Counted from the first letter of the stretch, positions 9,338 through 17,363 are shown. The stretch: 43,209 nucleotides of DNA from Pseudoflavonifractor capillosus (GCF_016899775.1 NZ_JACJJE010000027.1:1-43209); one strand, 5' to 3'. Notes: generated by a model not told the origin, from the sequence alone. Made by a program: numbers and translations.

Positions 9338-9657
9338 AGAGGCTCCTCCTTTCCAAGCAGGTGCTCATAGTCGGCGGCCTGGGACCGGATGCGCCGGTAC
9401 TCCCGGTCCAGCATCTGCCACCCCTTCTCCGTGATGATATAGCTGCGCCGGCGGCCCTCCGCCCTTCCCTCCTGGATCATCCCCTCGGCGGTGAACTGCT
9501 CCAGCAGGTCGTAGAGGGTCCCCGAGCCGATGCTCACCCGGCCCGCCGTCAGGGTGCGGACCATCTCCAGAATCTCCACCCCCCGGCGCTCCTGGTTCAG
9601 GCAGAGCAGGATATAAAACATCTGCTCGGTGAGGGTCTTGAACCGCTCTCTGGGCAT
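9334..9657 (-). CDS. PadR family transcriptional regulator
   Basis: 107-aa winged-helix repressor. It carries ILLCLNQERRGVEILEMVRTLTAGRVSIGSGTLYDLLEQFTAEGMI and the wing EGRRRSYIITEKGWQML, all PadR hallmarks, plus a short C-terminal helix for dimerisation. The start ATG 9657 has GGAGG 7 nt upstream; GTG 9663 is too close to it. It is first in a two-gene operon with DUF2812 and is probably autoregulated through the palindromes at 9674-9719. Confidence 0.93.
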   Translation of the reverse strand: MPRERFKTLTEQMFYILLCLNQERRGVEILEMVRTLTAGRVSIGSGTLYDLLEQFTAEGMIQEGRAEGRRRSYIITEKGWQMLDREYRRIRSQAADYEHLLGKEEPL

Positions 9658-9673
9658 CTCCACACCTCCATTT

Positions 9674-9727
9674 CTCGATCATCGAGTTTCTGTAATTTTA
9701 TTTTAGCTCGAATATCGAGAAAGTCAA
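9674..9727 (-). promoter_or_regulatory. PadR promoter with two CTCGA-N3-TCGAG operators
   Basis: Minus strand: TTGACT (9722-9727), 16-nt spacer, TAAAAT (9700-9705). One palindrome CTCGA-ATA-TCGAG (9707-9719) fills the spacer. A second, CTCGA-TCA-TCGAG (9674-9686), lies between the start site and the RBS. Centres are 33 bp apart, about three helical turns. Confidence 0.8.
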
Positions 9728-9868
9728 GAACATCTTTTCTTCTCTCCCCCCTTTTGTGCGCCCTGGGCCGCTCTTATAATTTGAGATTTCTCTTTCTTTT
9801 GATTGAAAGAAGTGTTATGATAAAGATGTAGAAAAGTCTGTTCCCCTGGAACAGAAGGAGGAACGCAC

Positions 9869-10672
9869 ATGTTCAATACCATCGGATTCATCGGCACCGG
9901 CACCATGGGGGCCGCCGTGGCCCGGGCCGTAGTCAAGGGGGCCCCAGGGGCCTCCATTCTGCTCTCCAACCGCACCCCCGCCAAGGCGGAGGCCCTGGCC
10001 AAGGACCTGGGGTGCCAGGCCTCCGACAACGAGACGGTGGCCCGCACCTGTTCGCTGATTTTCCTGGGGGTAAAGCCCCAGATGATGGCCGGGATGCTGG
10101 AGTCCATCGCCCCCATCCTGGCCGCCCGGAGCGACCGCTTCGTGCTGGCCTCCATGGCCGCCGGTCTGGACGCCCAGCGCATCCAGGCTATGGCCGGGGA
10201 CGAGTACCCGGTGATTTGCTTCATGCCCAACACCCCGGTGGCGGTGGGGGCGGGCGTGGTCCAGTATTACGGCCTGGGCACCGCCCAGGAGGAGCTGGAC
10301 GCCTTCCAGGCCCTGCTCTCCCCCGCGGGCCTGGTGGACCGGATCGAACCGGCCCAGCTCAACGCCGCCAGCGCCGTGTCCGGCTGCGGCCCCGCCTTCT
10401 GCTCCCTGTTCATTGAGGCTCTGGCCGACGGCGGGGTGGCCTGCGGCCTGCCCCGGGCCAAAGCTCTGGCCTATGCGGCCCAGATGGTGGAGGGCACCGC
10501 CAAACTGATGCTGGAGCAGCATGCCCACCCCGGAGTCCTGAAAGACGGGGTCTGCTCCCCCGGCGGCACCACCATCCAGGGGGTGCGCGCTCTGGAGGCA
10601 AAGGGTTTCCGCTCCGCCGCCATGGAGGCGGTCATTGCCGCCTACGATAAGACCATCTCCATGGGAAACTGA
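9869..10672 (+). CDS. proC: Pyrroline-5-carboxylate reductase
   Basis: 267-aa enzyme for the last step of proline synthesis, reducing 1-pyrroline-5-carboxylate with NAD(P)H. The Rossmann motif IGFIGTGTMGAAVARA is at residues ~4-19. Also present: SNRTPAKAEALA, FLGVKPQMM, FMPNTPVAVGAG, and the C-terminal domain AVSGCGPAFCSLFIEALADGGV with KDGVCSPGGTTIQGVRALE. RBS AAGGAGGAAC. It is followed 42 bp later by proB, and together with proA forms the glutamate-to-proline route. Length is standard. Confidence 0.97.
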   Translation: MFNTIGFIGTGTMGAAVARAVVKGAPGASILLSNRTPAKAEALAKDLGCQASDNETVARTCSLIFLGVKPQMMAGMLESIAPILAARSDRFVLASMAAGLDAQRIQAMAGDEYPVICFMPNTPVAVGAGVVQYYGLGTAQEELDAFQALLSPAGLVDRIEPAQLNAASAVSGCGPAFCSLFIEALADGGVACGLPRAKALAYAAQMVEGTAKLMLEQHAHPGVLKDGVCSPGGTTIQGVRALEAKGFRSAAMEAVIAAYDKTISMGN

Positions 10673-10714
10673 CTTCCGTCCCTGCATAAACTGCCTGAAA
10701 GGGGTTTTTCTGAT

Positions 10715-11482
10715 ATGAGAATCGTGGTAAAAGTCGGCACCTCCACCCTGGCCCACTCCACCGGGCGCATGAACATCCGCCATGTGGAGGACCTGGTGAA
10801 GGTCCTCAGCGACCTGAAAAACGCGGGACATGAGATGATCCTGGTGTCCTCCGGCGCCATTGGCATGGGGGTGGGCAAGCTGAACCTGCCCGGCAAGCCC
10901 AGCGACATGCCCACCAAGCAGGCCGCCGCCGCCGTGGGCCAGTGTGAACTCATGTACACCTACGACCGGCTGTTTTTACAGTATAACCACACGGTGGCCC
11001 AGATCCTCCTCACCGGAGAGGACGTGGAGCACTCCGAGCGCCGGGAGAACTTCGAGAACACCATGGAGCGCCTGCTGGAGCTGGGCTCCCTGCCCATCAT
11101 CAACGAGAACGACACCGTGGCCACCGCTGAGATCAAGGTGGGCGACAACGACACCCTGGGGGCCATTGTGGCCCGGTGCGTCAAGGCCGATCTGCTGGTC
11201 CTGCTCAGTGACATCGAGGGCCTGTACACCGCCGACCCCCGGAAGAACCCCAGCGCCAAGCTGATCCCCGTGGTGGAGGAGGTCACCCCGGAGATCGAGG
11301 CCCTGGCCGGCGGCGTGGGCTCCGGCCTGGCCACCGGAGGGATGGCCACCAAACTCCGGGCCGCCAAGATGGTGGCTGAAGTGGGCTGCGACATGATTAT
11401 CACCAACGGGGAACACCCTGAGGTCCTCTACGACATCGCCGAGGGGAAGGCTGTGGGGACCCGGTTTATCGGGAAGAAGTAA
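10715..11482 (+). CDS. proB: Glutamate 5-kinase, without PUA domain
   Basis: 255-aa amino acid kinase that phosphorylates glutamate gamma-carboxylate with ATP, the first committed step of proline synthesis. Motifs: VVKVGTSTLAH, LVSSGAIGMGVGKL, NENDTVAT, VGDNDTLGAIVA, LLSDIEGLYTADPR and GVGSGLATGGMATKLRAA. The protein ends at FIGKK right after the kinase domain, so it lacks the C-terminal PUA domain found in the ~370-aa E. coli-type enzymes. Short forms of this kind are known in some bacteria. Proline feedback should still act at the kinase domain. Confidence 0.95.
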   Translation: MRIVVKVGTSTLAHSTGRMNIRHVEDLVKVLSDLKNAGHEMILVSSGAIGMGVGKLNLPGKPSDMPTKQAAAAVGQCELMYTYDRLFLQYNHTVAQILLTGEDVEHSERRENFENTMERLLELGSLPIINENDTVATAEIKVGDNDTLGAIVARCVKADLLVLLSDIEGLYTADPRKNPSAKLIPVVEEVTPEIEALAGGVGSGLATGGMATKLRAAKMVAEVGCDMIITNGEHPEVLYDIAEGKAVGTRFIGKK

Positions 11483-11522
11483 TTTATTTATGTGGGGGGG
11501 ATTTCGCCGCCCCGGCGGCGGG

Positions 11523-11574
11523 CAGGGTTCCGCCCTGCGGGGCGGGTTTCTTTCCCAACGATGGGAAAGAAACC
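11523..11574 (+). repeat. H-type double hairpin (copy 1)
   Basis: CAGGG-TTCCG-CCCTG is followed by GGTTTCTTTCCC (11545-11556) pairing with GGGAAAGAAACC (11563-11574). The same architecture with a different second stem recurs at 21012-21058. Confidence 0.65.
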
Positions 11575-11737
11575 AATGGCCCAGGCCACCTTCTCTTGCC
11601 CCTTCGGGGCAATTCACCTTGAGGATCGCCGGGGACGCGGCCGATGGACTACGGCTCCGCTCCGCTTCGCCTAGGTCCATAGGACCGCTTTCCCCGGACC
11701 CCGTTTACGGGGGTTAACCCTTGGGCCGGGCAAGAAA

Positions 11738-11955
11738 TTTCCGGCGCGCAAAATCTGAGTGGCTGGTCTAAATTCCCGCCGGGCCACTGGGCCCTGGGTT
11801 TGCAAAAATTGCCGCTGGTGCGATTCCATTTGTGCGCCTGGCTTTGCCGAGCCAACGCTGCTGGTGCAAATCTTGGCGGGAGGCCCAAGGGCCTCCCCTA
11901 CACAGACCTGGAAGGCCTTCTTATACCCCCGTAGGGGAGGGGCTTGCCCCTCCCG
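11738..11955 (+). repeat. Composite repeat A: ~130-bp core plus inverted pair of GTAG REP-like hairpins
   Basis: The core (11738-11870) begins TTTCCGGCGCGCAAAAT and includes GGGCCACTGGGCCCTG, TTTGCAAAAATTGCCGCTGG and GCGCCTGGCTTTGCC. Next come a minus-oriented hairpin (11877-11901, GGGAGGCCC/GGGCCTCCC, CTAC at its right end) and a plus-oriented one (11931-11955, GTAG then GGGAGGGGC/GCCCCTCCC). Composite B at 17684-17901 has the same order and exactly the same length, 218 bp. Confidence 0.85.
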
Positions 11956-11984
11956 CGGTTCTTTGGCACGGTCCGTTATTTCCT

Positions 11985-12011
11985 ATAGGGGCGGCACACC
12001 CGGGCCGCCCG
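11985..12011 (+). repeat. REP-like hairpin, ATAG variant
   Basis: ATAG followed by GGGCGGC/GCCGCCC. Nearly identical to the minus copy at 18567-18592, which has GTAG. Confidence 0.6.
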
Positions 12012-12059
12012 GAGTCTCTCCGCCCGGGTTTCAACCTGCCGTCTGAATGGAGGATTCTT

Positions 12060-12392
12060 ATGACTGCTGATCGGGAAAGACGCTGTACCTGCGGGGGCGT
12101 GATGAAGTTTTCCGGCCGTCAGGCGCTGCACATGAACGGAAGTCCGTTCTTTCTGGAGTCCTCCACTGAGTTTACCCAGGTGGACGTATACGTCTGCCCC
12201 GACTGCCGGAAGGTGGAGTTTTACCTCCCCGAACTTCCGGCGGAGGAGTCGCTGGAGGAAAACGCCATGCGCCTGTACGCCACGGCGTCGGAGAAGGAGC
12301 TGCGGGCCATTCTCGCGGACCCGGACTATCCGCCGGATGTACACCGTGGGGTCCGGAGGCTTTTAGAGCAGCGGACCGGGCACAAGGCGTGA
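12060..12392 (+). CDS. Small zinc-ribbon protein within the proline cluster
   Basis: 110-aa cytoplasmic protein. CTCGG near the start and CPDCRK around residue 45 form a C-x-C plus C-x2-C zinc-ribbon-like set, with a predicted beta-rich middle (KFSGRQALHMNGSPFFLESSTEFTQVDVYVCPDC). The helical acidic C-terminal half contains AEESLEENAMRLYATASEKELRAILADPDYPPDVHRGVRRLLEQ. RBS TGGAGGATTC is 3 nt before ATG 12060. It lies between proB and proA but is separated from both by repeat islands, so the link with proline synthesis may be accidental. No known function. Confidence 0.75.
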   Translation: MTADRERRCTCGGVMKFSGRQALHMNGSPFFLESSTEFTQVDVYVCPDCRKVEFYLPELPAEESLEENAMRLYATASEKELRAILADPDYPPDVHRGVRRLLEQRTGHKA

Positions 12393-12423
12393 ACCTGTGA
12401 TTTTCCCACGGCTGCTCCTCTCT

Positions 12424-12452
12424 GTAGGGCCACGATTTGTCGTGGCCGCCGG
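12424..12452 (+). repeat. REP-like hairpin
   Basis: GTAGG then GCCACGA-TTTG-TCGTGGC, followed by CGCCGGG. Confidence 0.6.
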
Positions 12453-12464
12453 GCGTCGACTGCC

Positions 12465-12511
12465 CCCTCATCCGCCTCACTCCGTTCGGCACCTTCCCCC
12501 CAGGGGGAAGG
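12465..12511 (-). repeat. E-type element (CCTTCCCCC/GGGGGAAGG) copy 1
   Basis: Minus orientation: CCTTCCCCC-TG-GGGGGAAGG, then GTGCC...GGC and GGATGAGGG. The arm stem here is short (3-4 bp). Confidence 0.6.
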
Positions 12512-12531
12512 TCGAGGGAGACGTATATCCC

Positions 12532-12561
12532 GTAGGGGCCGGCGTCCTCGACGGCCCCCCG
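12532..12561 (+). repeat. REP-like hairpin upstream of proA
   Basis: GTAGGGGCC...GTC-CTC-GAC-GGCCCC. It ends 46 bp before the proA start codon, so it lies in the proA leader. Confidence 0.55.
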
Positions 12562-12606
12562 TTTACGAAACATTTTAAACGATCAATCAAAAGAAGGTGA
12601 CCACCT

Positions 12607-13863
12607 ATGACTACGCAAGAACTGCTCCAGAAAGCCAAGGGCGCCAAGACCGCCATGGCTCTGGCCAGCACTGAGACAAAGAACAAGGCTCTGTCCGCCA
12701 TGGCGGACGCCCTGGAGCGGCACCAGGCGGAGATCCTGGCCGCCAACCAGCTGGACCTGGACGCCGCCCGTGGGACCATCTCCTCCGTCATGCTGGACCG
12801 GCTGGCCCTGAACCCGGACCGGATCGCCGGCATGGCCAAGGGCATCCGGGAGGTGGTGGAGCTCCCCGACCCGGCGGGCGCCGTCCTGAACCGGGTGGAG
12901 CGCCCCAGCGGCATCGTGGTGGAGAAGACCGCCGTCCCCATGGGGGTCATCGCCATCATCTATGAGAGCCGCCCCAACGTCACCAGCGACGCCGCCGCCC
13001 TGGCCCTGAAGGCGGGCTCTGCCTGCGTGCTCCGGGGCGGCAAGGAGGCCCACCGCTCTGCCGCCGCCATTGTGGCCGCCCTGAAGGAGGGCCTGTCTGC
13101 CGCCGGCCTGCCCGAGGACGCCCTTCAGCTGGTGGAGGACACCACCCGCGCCTCCTCCAATGAGCTGATGACCGCCACCGGATATGTGGACCTGCTCATC
13201 CCCCGCGGGGGCGCCGGTCTCATCCGGGCCTGCGTGGACAACGCCACCGTCCCTGTGATCGAGACGGGCACCGGCATCTGCCACATCTATGTGGACAGAG
13301 CTGCCGACCAGGAGATGGCCCTGAACATTGTGGAAAATGCCAAGTGCTCCCGGCCCTCAGTGTGCAACGCCGCCGAGGTGTGCCTGGTGGACCGGGCCGT
13401 CGCGGAAGAATTCCTCCCCAAGCTGCGGGAGCGCCTGGTGGACCGGCGGAGCGCCCAGGGGGCCATCCCCGTGGAGCTGCGCCTGGATCAGGCTGCCGCC
13501 CAGATCATCTCCGGCACCCACGCCGGTCCCGAGGACTTTGACACCGAGTTTTTGGACTATGTGCTGGCCGTCAAGGTGGTGGACGGAGTGGACGCGGCTG
13601 TCGCCCATATCGCCGCCCACTCCACCGGCCACTCGGACGCCATCGTCACCGCCGACGAGGAGGCCGCAAAGCGGTTCCTGGCCCAGGTGGACTCCGCCGC
13701 GGTCTATTGGAACGCCTCCACCCGCTTCACCGACGGGGGGGAGTTCGGACTGGGCTGCGAGATGGGCATCTCCACCCAGAAGCTCCACGCCCGGGGCCCC
13801 ATGGGCCTGGCGGAGCTGTGCACCTACAAGTACGTGGTGCGGGGGACCGGACAGGTCCGCTGA
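12607..13863 (+). CDS. proA: Gamma-glutamyl phosphate reductase
   Basis: 418-aa NADPH-dependent reductase converting L-glutamyl 5-phosphate to glutamate 5-semialdehyde, which cyclises to the ProC substrate. It is a member of the aldehyde dehydrogenase superfamily. Seen: [38 protein letters not shown] (cofactor region), [26 protein letters not shown], the catalytic-cysteine region [15 protein letters not shown], and the C-terminal [36 protein letters not shown] precedes the ATG. Full length. Confidence 0.97.
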   Translation: MTTQELLQKAKGAKTAMALASTETKNKALSAMADALERHQAEILAANQLDLDAARGTISSVMLDRLALNPDRIAGMAKGIREVVELPDPAGAVLNRVERPSGIVVEKTAVPMGVIAIIYESRPNVTSDAAALALKAGSACVLRGGKEAHRSAAAIVAALKEGLSAAGLPEDALQLVEDTTRASSNELMTATGYVDLLIPRGGAGLIRACVDNATVPVIETGTGICHIYVDRAADQEMALNIVENAKCSRPSVCNAAEVCLVDRAVAEEFLPKLRERLVDRRSAQGAIPVELRLDQAAAQIISGTHAGPEDFDTEFLDYVLAVKVVDGVDAAVAHIAAHSTGHSDAIVTADEEAAKRFLAQVDSAAVYWNASTRFTDGGEFGLGCEMGISTQKLHARGPMGLAELCTYKYVVRGTGQVR

Positions 13864-14036
13864 CTTTCCCGGCTCCTCTCGACGGTTTCCAAGGTTTTCC
13901 GGCTGACAGGCTGTGCGTTCCGGCGTACAATGGAGCCAGTCTCCCCATTTTTTGATACCAGTTCCCCGGGACCCGCGCCTCCGGAGCTGTGTATAGTCCC
14001 ATTCACCCCTGCCGTTTTCAGAAAGGACTGATTCCA

Positions 14037-14552
14037 TTGAACCACCATCTCAACGAGTTCTGCCGCACCACCCGGGAGCTTCTGGCCTCGGAGCAGGTAC
14101 GAAGCATGGGCCGCTGGAACCATCATGGACACATTACCACTTTGGATCACTCCCTGTTTGTGGCCTACTGGTCCTACCGTGCCGCCCGGAAATTCGGGTG
14201 GGACGAGGCCGCCGCCGCCCGGGGCGGACTGCTCCATGATCTGTATTTATACGACTCCAAGGACAAGTCCGCCCACCCCGGCCTTCAGTGCTTCGACCAC
14301 CCCCGCGCCGCGGCCCGCAACGCGGCGGAGCTCACCGCGCTCTCCGACAAGGAGCGCAACATCATCCTGTCTCACATGTGGCCGCTGGGCGGCCAGCTGC
14401 CCCGCTCCCGGGAGGCCTGGCTGGTGGACCTGGTGGACACCTTTTGCGCCGCCCTGGAGCTGGCGCGCATCTATCACCCCGGCCGTCTGCGGGAGCAGAT
14501 GGGCGTGGAGCCCCTTCTGGAGAAGGGCGAACCCATGCCCGCCCCCTGCTGA
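14037..14552 (+). CDS. HD domain phosphohydrolase-like protein
   Basis: 171-aa cytoplasmic protein of the HD superfamily of metal-dependent phosphohydrolases. The metal-ligand pattern H...HD...D is visible: TLDHSLFVAYWSYRAARKFGWDEAAAARGGLLHDLYLYD, then DHPRAAARNA, LSHMWPLGG and DLVDTFCA. TTG at 14037 is chosen as start (GAAAGGA 8 nt upstream); no ATG is well placed. Substrate unknown; nucleotides are typical for the superfamily. It follows proA after 173 bp with no clear terminator and is followed by a hairpin at 14562. Confidence 0.88.
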   Translation: MNHHLNEFCRTTRELLASEQVRSMGRWNHHGHITTLDHSLFVAYWSYRAARKFGWDEAAAARGGLLHDLYLYDSKDKSAHPGLQCFDHPRAAARNAAELTALSDKERNIILSHMWPLGGQLPRSREAWLVDLVDTFCAALELARIYHPGRLREQMGVEPLLEKGEPMPAPC

Positions 14553-14561
14553 CGGACATTT

Positions 14562-14594
14562 GACCGCCGTCCCAGTACAACTGGGGCGGCGGTC
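14562..14594 (+). terminator. Hairpin after the HD gene
   Basis: GACCGCCG-t-CCCAGT pairs with ACTGGG-g-CGGCGGTC around an ACA loop. No strong T-tract follows, so termination may be partial. The rest of this 220-bp gap is AT-rich promoter DNA. Confidence 0.5.
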
Positions 14595-14685
14595 TCCTGT
14601 GCTGTGAGCAATTTTGCACAAAAATGAAAAAATCGCTTAAATTTAAAAATTTTTTTCTTGTCCACTCAAAATTTCCCTGTTAATA

Positions 14686-14694
14686 TGCTATAAT
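14686..14694 (+). promoter_or_regulatory. Extended -10 promoter for the glmU-C/prs/pth group
   Basis: TGCTATAAT at 14686-14694: an extended -10 (TG-n-TATAAT) 79 bp before the next start, in an AT-rich stretch. No good -35 is visible. Confidence 0.55.
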
Positions 14695-14772
14695 GTCTTT
14701 ACTAGCGCAGTTCCCGCGCCGCCCGGACCCGCTGGCCCGGCTGTTTTGATGATATCAGGAGGTAATCCGTTC

Positions 14773-15444
14773 ATGGAGGATTTTTCTGCCAAGCGCCAGG
14801 CCCTGCTGGACTCCGGCGTAAAGATGATGGACCCGGATACGGTCTATGTGGAAGAGAGCGTCACCGTGGGACCTGGGACCCTGTTGCTCCCGGGGACTAT
14901 CCTGCGGGGCAGAACGGTGGTGGGCGCCAACTGTGAGATCGGCCCCAACACCATGCTGGTGGACTGCACCGTGGGAGACGGAGTGACCATCAACTCCTCC
15001 CAGTGCAACGAGAGCACCATTGACTCCGGCGCCCACGTGGGGCCCTTCGCCTACATCCGCCCCAACTGCCATGTGGGCGCAGACGTGAAGGTGGGCGACT
15101 TTGTGGAGCTGAAAAACTCCACCATCGGTGAGGGGACCAAGATCTCCCACCTGACCTATGTGGGCGACGCCGACGTGGGACGGAAGGTCAACTTTGGCTG
15201 CGGCACGGTGCTGGTCAACTACGACGGCAACCGGAAGTACCGCTCCACCATTGGGGACCACTGCTTTATCGGCTGCAACACCAATCTGGTCTCCCCCGTC
15301 CACATTGGGGATGGCGCCTACACCGCCGCCGGCTCCACCATCACTCAGGACGTAGAGCCGGACGCCTTGGCCATTGCCCGGGCCCGGCAGGTGGCAAAGC
15401 CCGGCTGGGCCGCCGCCCATCGGGCCAAGAAGGACGCCAAGTAG
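14773..15444 (+). CDS. Stand-alone GlmU-type left-handed beta-helix acetyltransferase domain
   Basis: 223-aa protein matching only the C-terminal half of GlmU (the glucosamine-1-phosphate N-acetyltransferase part). It is built of hexapeptide repeats (VGPGTLLLPGTILRG, IGPNTMLVDCTVGDG, VGPFAYIRPNCHVGADVKVGDFVELKNSTIGEGTKISHLTYVGDADVG). The GlmU signature NFGCGTVLVNYDGNRKYRSTIGD carries the acetyl-CoA/substrate residues, and AGSTITQDV is near the end. The N-terminal uridylyltransferase domain (~230 aa with GxGTRM) is absent, and no remnant lies upstream. RBS AGGAGG is 10 nt before ATG. The downstream genes prs and pth match the usual glmU-prs-pth order. A complete pathway would need a separate pyrophosphorylase elsewhere. 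Confidence 0.9.
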   Translation: MEDFSAKRQALLDSGVKMMDPDTVYVEESVTVGPGTLLLPGTILRGRTVVGANCEIGPNTMLVDCTVGDGVTINSSQCNESTIDSGAHVGPFAYIRPNCHVGADVKVGDFVELKNSTIGEGTKISHLTYVGDADVGRKVNFGCGTVLVNYDGNRKYRSTIGDHCFIGCNTNLVSPVHIGDGAYTAAGSTITQDVEPDALAIARARQVAKPGWAAAHRAKKDAK

Positions 15445-15515
15445 CCCCCGCGCTTTTGTGGTTCCATATTCGGTCTGATAAATATCCCCCGCACTGCAGA
15501 GAAAGGAAAAAGAGG

Positions 15516-15534
15516 GCGCCCGGCCCCCGGGCGC
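15516..15534 (+). other. GC hairpin in the prs leader
   Basis: GCGCCCGG pairs with CCGGGCGC around a CCC loop, 28 bp before the prs start. No T-tract follows. It may be a processing or attenuation structure, or have no role. Confidence 0.35.
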
Positions 15535-15561
15535 GCTCGCAATTACGGAAGGAAGTTGAGT

Positions 15562-16545
15562 ATGATCACACACGGGAAAAGCATCAAAATTTTTACCGGC
15601 AATTCCAACCCGGAGCTGGCCAAGGCCATCTGCCAGGAGTTGGGCGTCCCCCTGGGCAACGCGGAGGTGGGCTCCTTCGCCGATGGCGAGAACTACGCCT
15701 CCATCTATGAGACCGTCCGCGGCTCGGACGTGTTTGTGGTTCAGTCCACCTGCCCCTTTGAGAAGGACGGAGTGTCCCACACCGTCAACGACGCCCTCAT
15801 GGAGCTGCTCATCATGATCGACGCCCTGAAGCGCGCCTCCGCCGGGCGGATCACCGCGGTGATCCCCTATTTCGGCTACGCCCGCCAGGACCGGAAGACC
15901 AAGCCCCGCGACCCCATTTCCGCCAAGCTGGTGGCCAACCTGATCACCCGCGCCGGCGCCGACCGGGTGCTGACCATGGACCTGCACGCCAACCAGATCC
16001 AGGGCTTCTTCGACATCCCGGTGGACAACCTGCTGGGCTCTCCCCTGTTCGTCAACGAGTTCTTCCGCAAGTATGCGGCCATCCAGGACGAGACCATGGT
16101 GGTCTCCCCCGACGTGGGCTCCGTGGCCCGGGCCCGCGCCTTCGCTCAGAAGCTGGCTATGCCGCTGGCCATCGTGGACAAGCGCCGTCAGAAGGCCAAC
16201 TCCTCCGAGGTTATGAACATCATCGGCGATGTGCGGGACAAGCACGTCATCCTTCTGGACGACATGGTGGACACCGGCGGTTCCCTGTGCCACGCCGCCA
16301 AGGCCCTGGTGGACATCGGCAAGGCCAAGAGCGTCACTGCCTGCGCCACCCACGGCCTGCTCTCCGGTCCCGCCGTTCAGCGCATCTCTGACAGCGTGCT
16401 GGACGAGGTGGTCTTCCTGGACACCATTCCCCCCAAGCCCGGCGTAAAGTGCGACAAGATCCGCTACATCTCTGTGGCCCACCTGTTCGCTGAGGCCATC
16501 AGCCACATCTACGAGGAGACCTCCGTTTCCCGGCTGTTCTCTTAA
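15562..16545 (+). CDS. prs: Ribose-phosphate pyrophosphokinase
   Basis: 327-aa PRPP synthetase, transferring pyrophosphate from ATP to ribose 5-phosphate and feeding purine, pyrimidine, His and Trp synthesis. Motifs: IKIFTGNSNPELAKAIC at the N-terminus, FADGENYASIYETVRG, PYFGYARQDRKTKPRDPISAKL, the PRPP signature region DRVLTMDLHANQIQGFFDIPVDNL and the ribose-phosphate loop LDDMVDTGGSL. The ATG at 15562 is preceded by GGAAGGA; an in-frame TTG 6 nt upstream is less likely. It sits between glmU-C and pth in the classic Firmicutes arrangement. Confidence 0.96.
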   Translation: MITHGKSIKIFTGNSNPELAKAICQELGVPLGNAEVGSFADGENYASIYETVRGSDVFVVQSTCPFEKDGVSHTVNDALMELLIMIDALKRASAGRITAVIPYFGYARQDRKTKPRDPISAKLVANLITRAGADRVLTMDLHANQIQGFFDIPVDNLLGSPLFVNEFFRKYAAIQDETMVVSPDVGSVARARAFAQKLAMPLAIVDKRRQKANSSEVMNIIGDVRDKHVILLDDMVDTGGSLCHAAKALVDIGKAKSVTACATHGLLSGPAVQRISDSVLDEVVFLDTIPPKPGVKCDKIRYISVAHLFAEAISHIYEETSVSRLFS

Positions 16546-16561
16546 ATAAGCATTTATTTTG

Positions 16562-16591
16562 GGGGCGGGCGTTCGGCCCGCCCCTGATTTT
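16562..16591 (+). terminator. Terminator after prs
   Basis: GGGGCGGGC-GTTCG-GCCCGCCCC followed by TGATTTTTG, 17 bp after the prs stop and upstream of pth. Likely partial, letting some transcription reach pth. Confidence 0.8.
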
Positions 16592-16613
16592 TGTCTGAAT
16601 AGGGAGGACGACG

Positions 16614-17204
16614 ATGTTCTTTCAAAAAAACTCCGGCGGGGCCTCCTGGCTCATTGTGGGCCTGGGCAACCCCGGGGAGAAGTACGAAAATACCCGCCAC
16701 AATGTGGGCTTCCAGGTGGTGGACGAGCTGGCCGAGCGGCAGAACGCCCCGGTTCAGAAGCTGAAGTTCAAGGCCCTCACCAACCTCCTCACCATCTCCG
16801 GGGAGAAGGTGCTGGTGATGAAGCCGGTCACTTATATGAACCTGTCCGGGGAGGCGGTGCGCCCGGCGGCGGATTTTTATAAAATTCCCCCGGAGCGCAT
16901 TCTGGTGATCTCCGACGACACCGCCCTGGACCCGGGCAAGCTCCGCATCCGCACCAAAGGCTCCGCCGGGGGGCACAACGGCCTGAAAAACATCATCCAG
17001 CACCTGGGCACCGACCAGTTTCCCCGGGTCCGGGTGGGCGTGGGCCAGAAGCCTCACCCCGACTACGACCTGGCCGACTGGGTGCTGGGCAAGTTCCAGG
17101 GGGAGGACAAAAAGGTCATGGACGAGGCGGTGAAGCGGGCCGCCGACGCCGTGGAGTGCATCCTGAAAGAGGGCGCCGACCGGGCCATGAACCGCTTCAA
17201 CTGA
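16614..17204 (+). CDS. pth: Peptidyl-tRNA hydrolase
   Basis: 196-aa enzyme that releases peptides from prematurely dissociated peptidyl-tRNA and recycles tRNA. GLGNPGEKYENTRHNVGFQVVD holds the catalytic His, VMKPVTYMNLSGEAV follows, then SDDTALDPGKLRIRTKGSAGGHNGLKNIIQHLGTDQFPRVRVGVG. A short N-terminal extension (MFFQKNSGGAS) precedes the core. RBS GGGAGGACGACG. Its stop is followed at once by a 12-bp hairpin (17205-17231). Confidence 0.96.
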   Translation: MFFQKNSGGASWLIVGLGNPGEKYENTRHNVGFQVVDELAERQNAPVQKLKFKALTNLLTISGEKVLVMKPVTYMNLSGEAVRPAADFYKIPPERILVISDDTALDPGKLRIRTKGSAGGHNGLKNIIQHLGTDQFPRVRVGVGQKPHPDYDLADWVLGKFQGEDKKVMDEAVKRAADAVECILKEGADRAMNRFN

Positions 17205-17231
17205 CCTACTTTTCTTGAAAAGAAAAGTAGG
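17205..17231 (+). repeat. H-type hairpin directly after pth (possible terminator)
   Basis: CCTACTTTTCTT pairs perfectly with AAGAAAAGTAGG around GAA, starting at the first base after the pth stop codon. A-rich DNA follows. It may serve as terminator while belonging to the same structural class as the hairpins at 11545, 18870 and 21033. Confidence 0.6.
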
Positions 17232-17276
17232 CAAAAGAATTTTGTGCGAAACTTCGTTTCGCCTCTCCCCTCTCAG

Positions 17277-17326
17277 CCTTCCCCCTAGGGGGAAGGTGGC
17301 ACGGCGCAGCCGTGACGGATGAGGGG
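17277..17326 (+). repeat. E-type element copy 2
   Basis: CCTTCCCCC-TA-GGGGGAAGG, then a CACGGC-GCA-GCCGTG stem, then ACGGATGAGGGG. Confidence 0.7.
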
Positions 17327-17363
17327 ACAAAATTCGGATTGAACTCATCGTGCACAGGGGAAT

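Larger units (their letters stand above)
11483..12059. other. 577-bp repeat-rich spacer between proB and the zinc-ribbon gene
   Basis: No supportable gene. It holds, in order, a GATTTCGCCGCC module (~11498), the CAGGG/CCCTG plus variable-stem hairpin (11523-11574), a CCCC-GTTTAC-GGGG hairpin (~11698), composite repeat A (11738-11955) and an ATAG-headed REP-like hairpin (11985-12011). Short frames here are products of GC bias. Confidence 0.8.

Noticed and set aside
9728-10714. T-box or proline riboswitch upstream of proC or proB
   Set aside because: No specifier-loop structure, no TGGNACC T-box motif and no terminator/antiterminator pair is visible.
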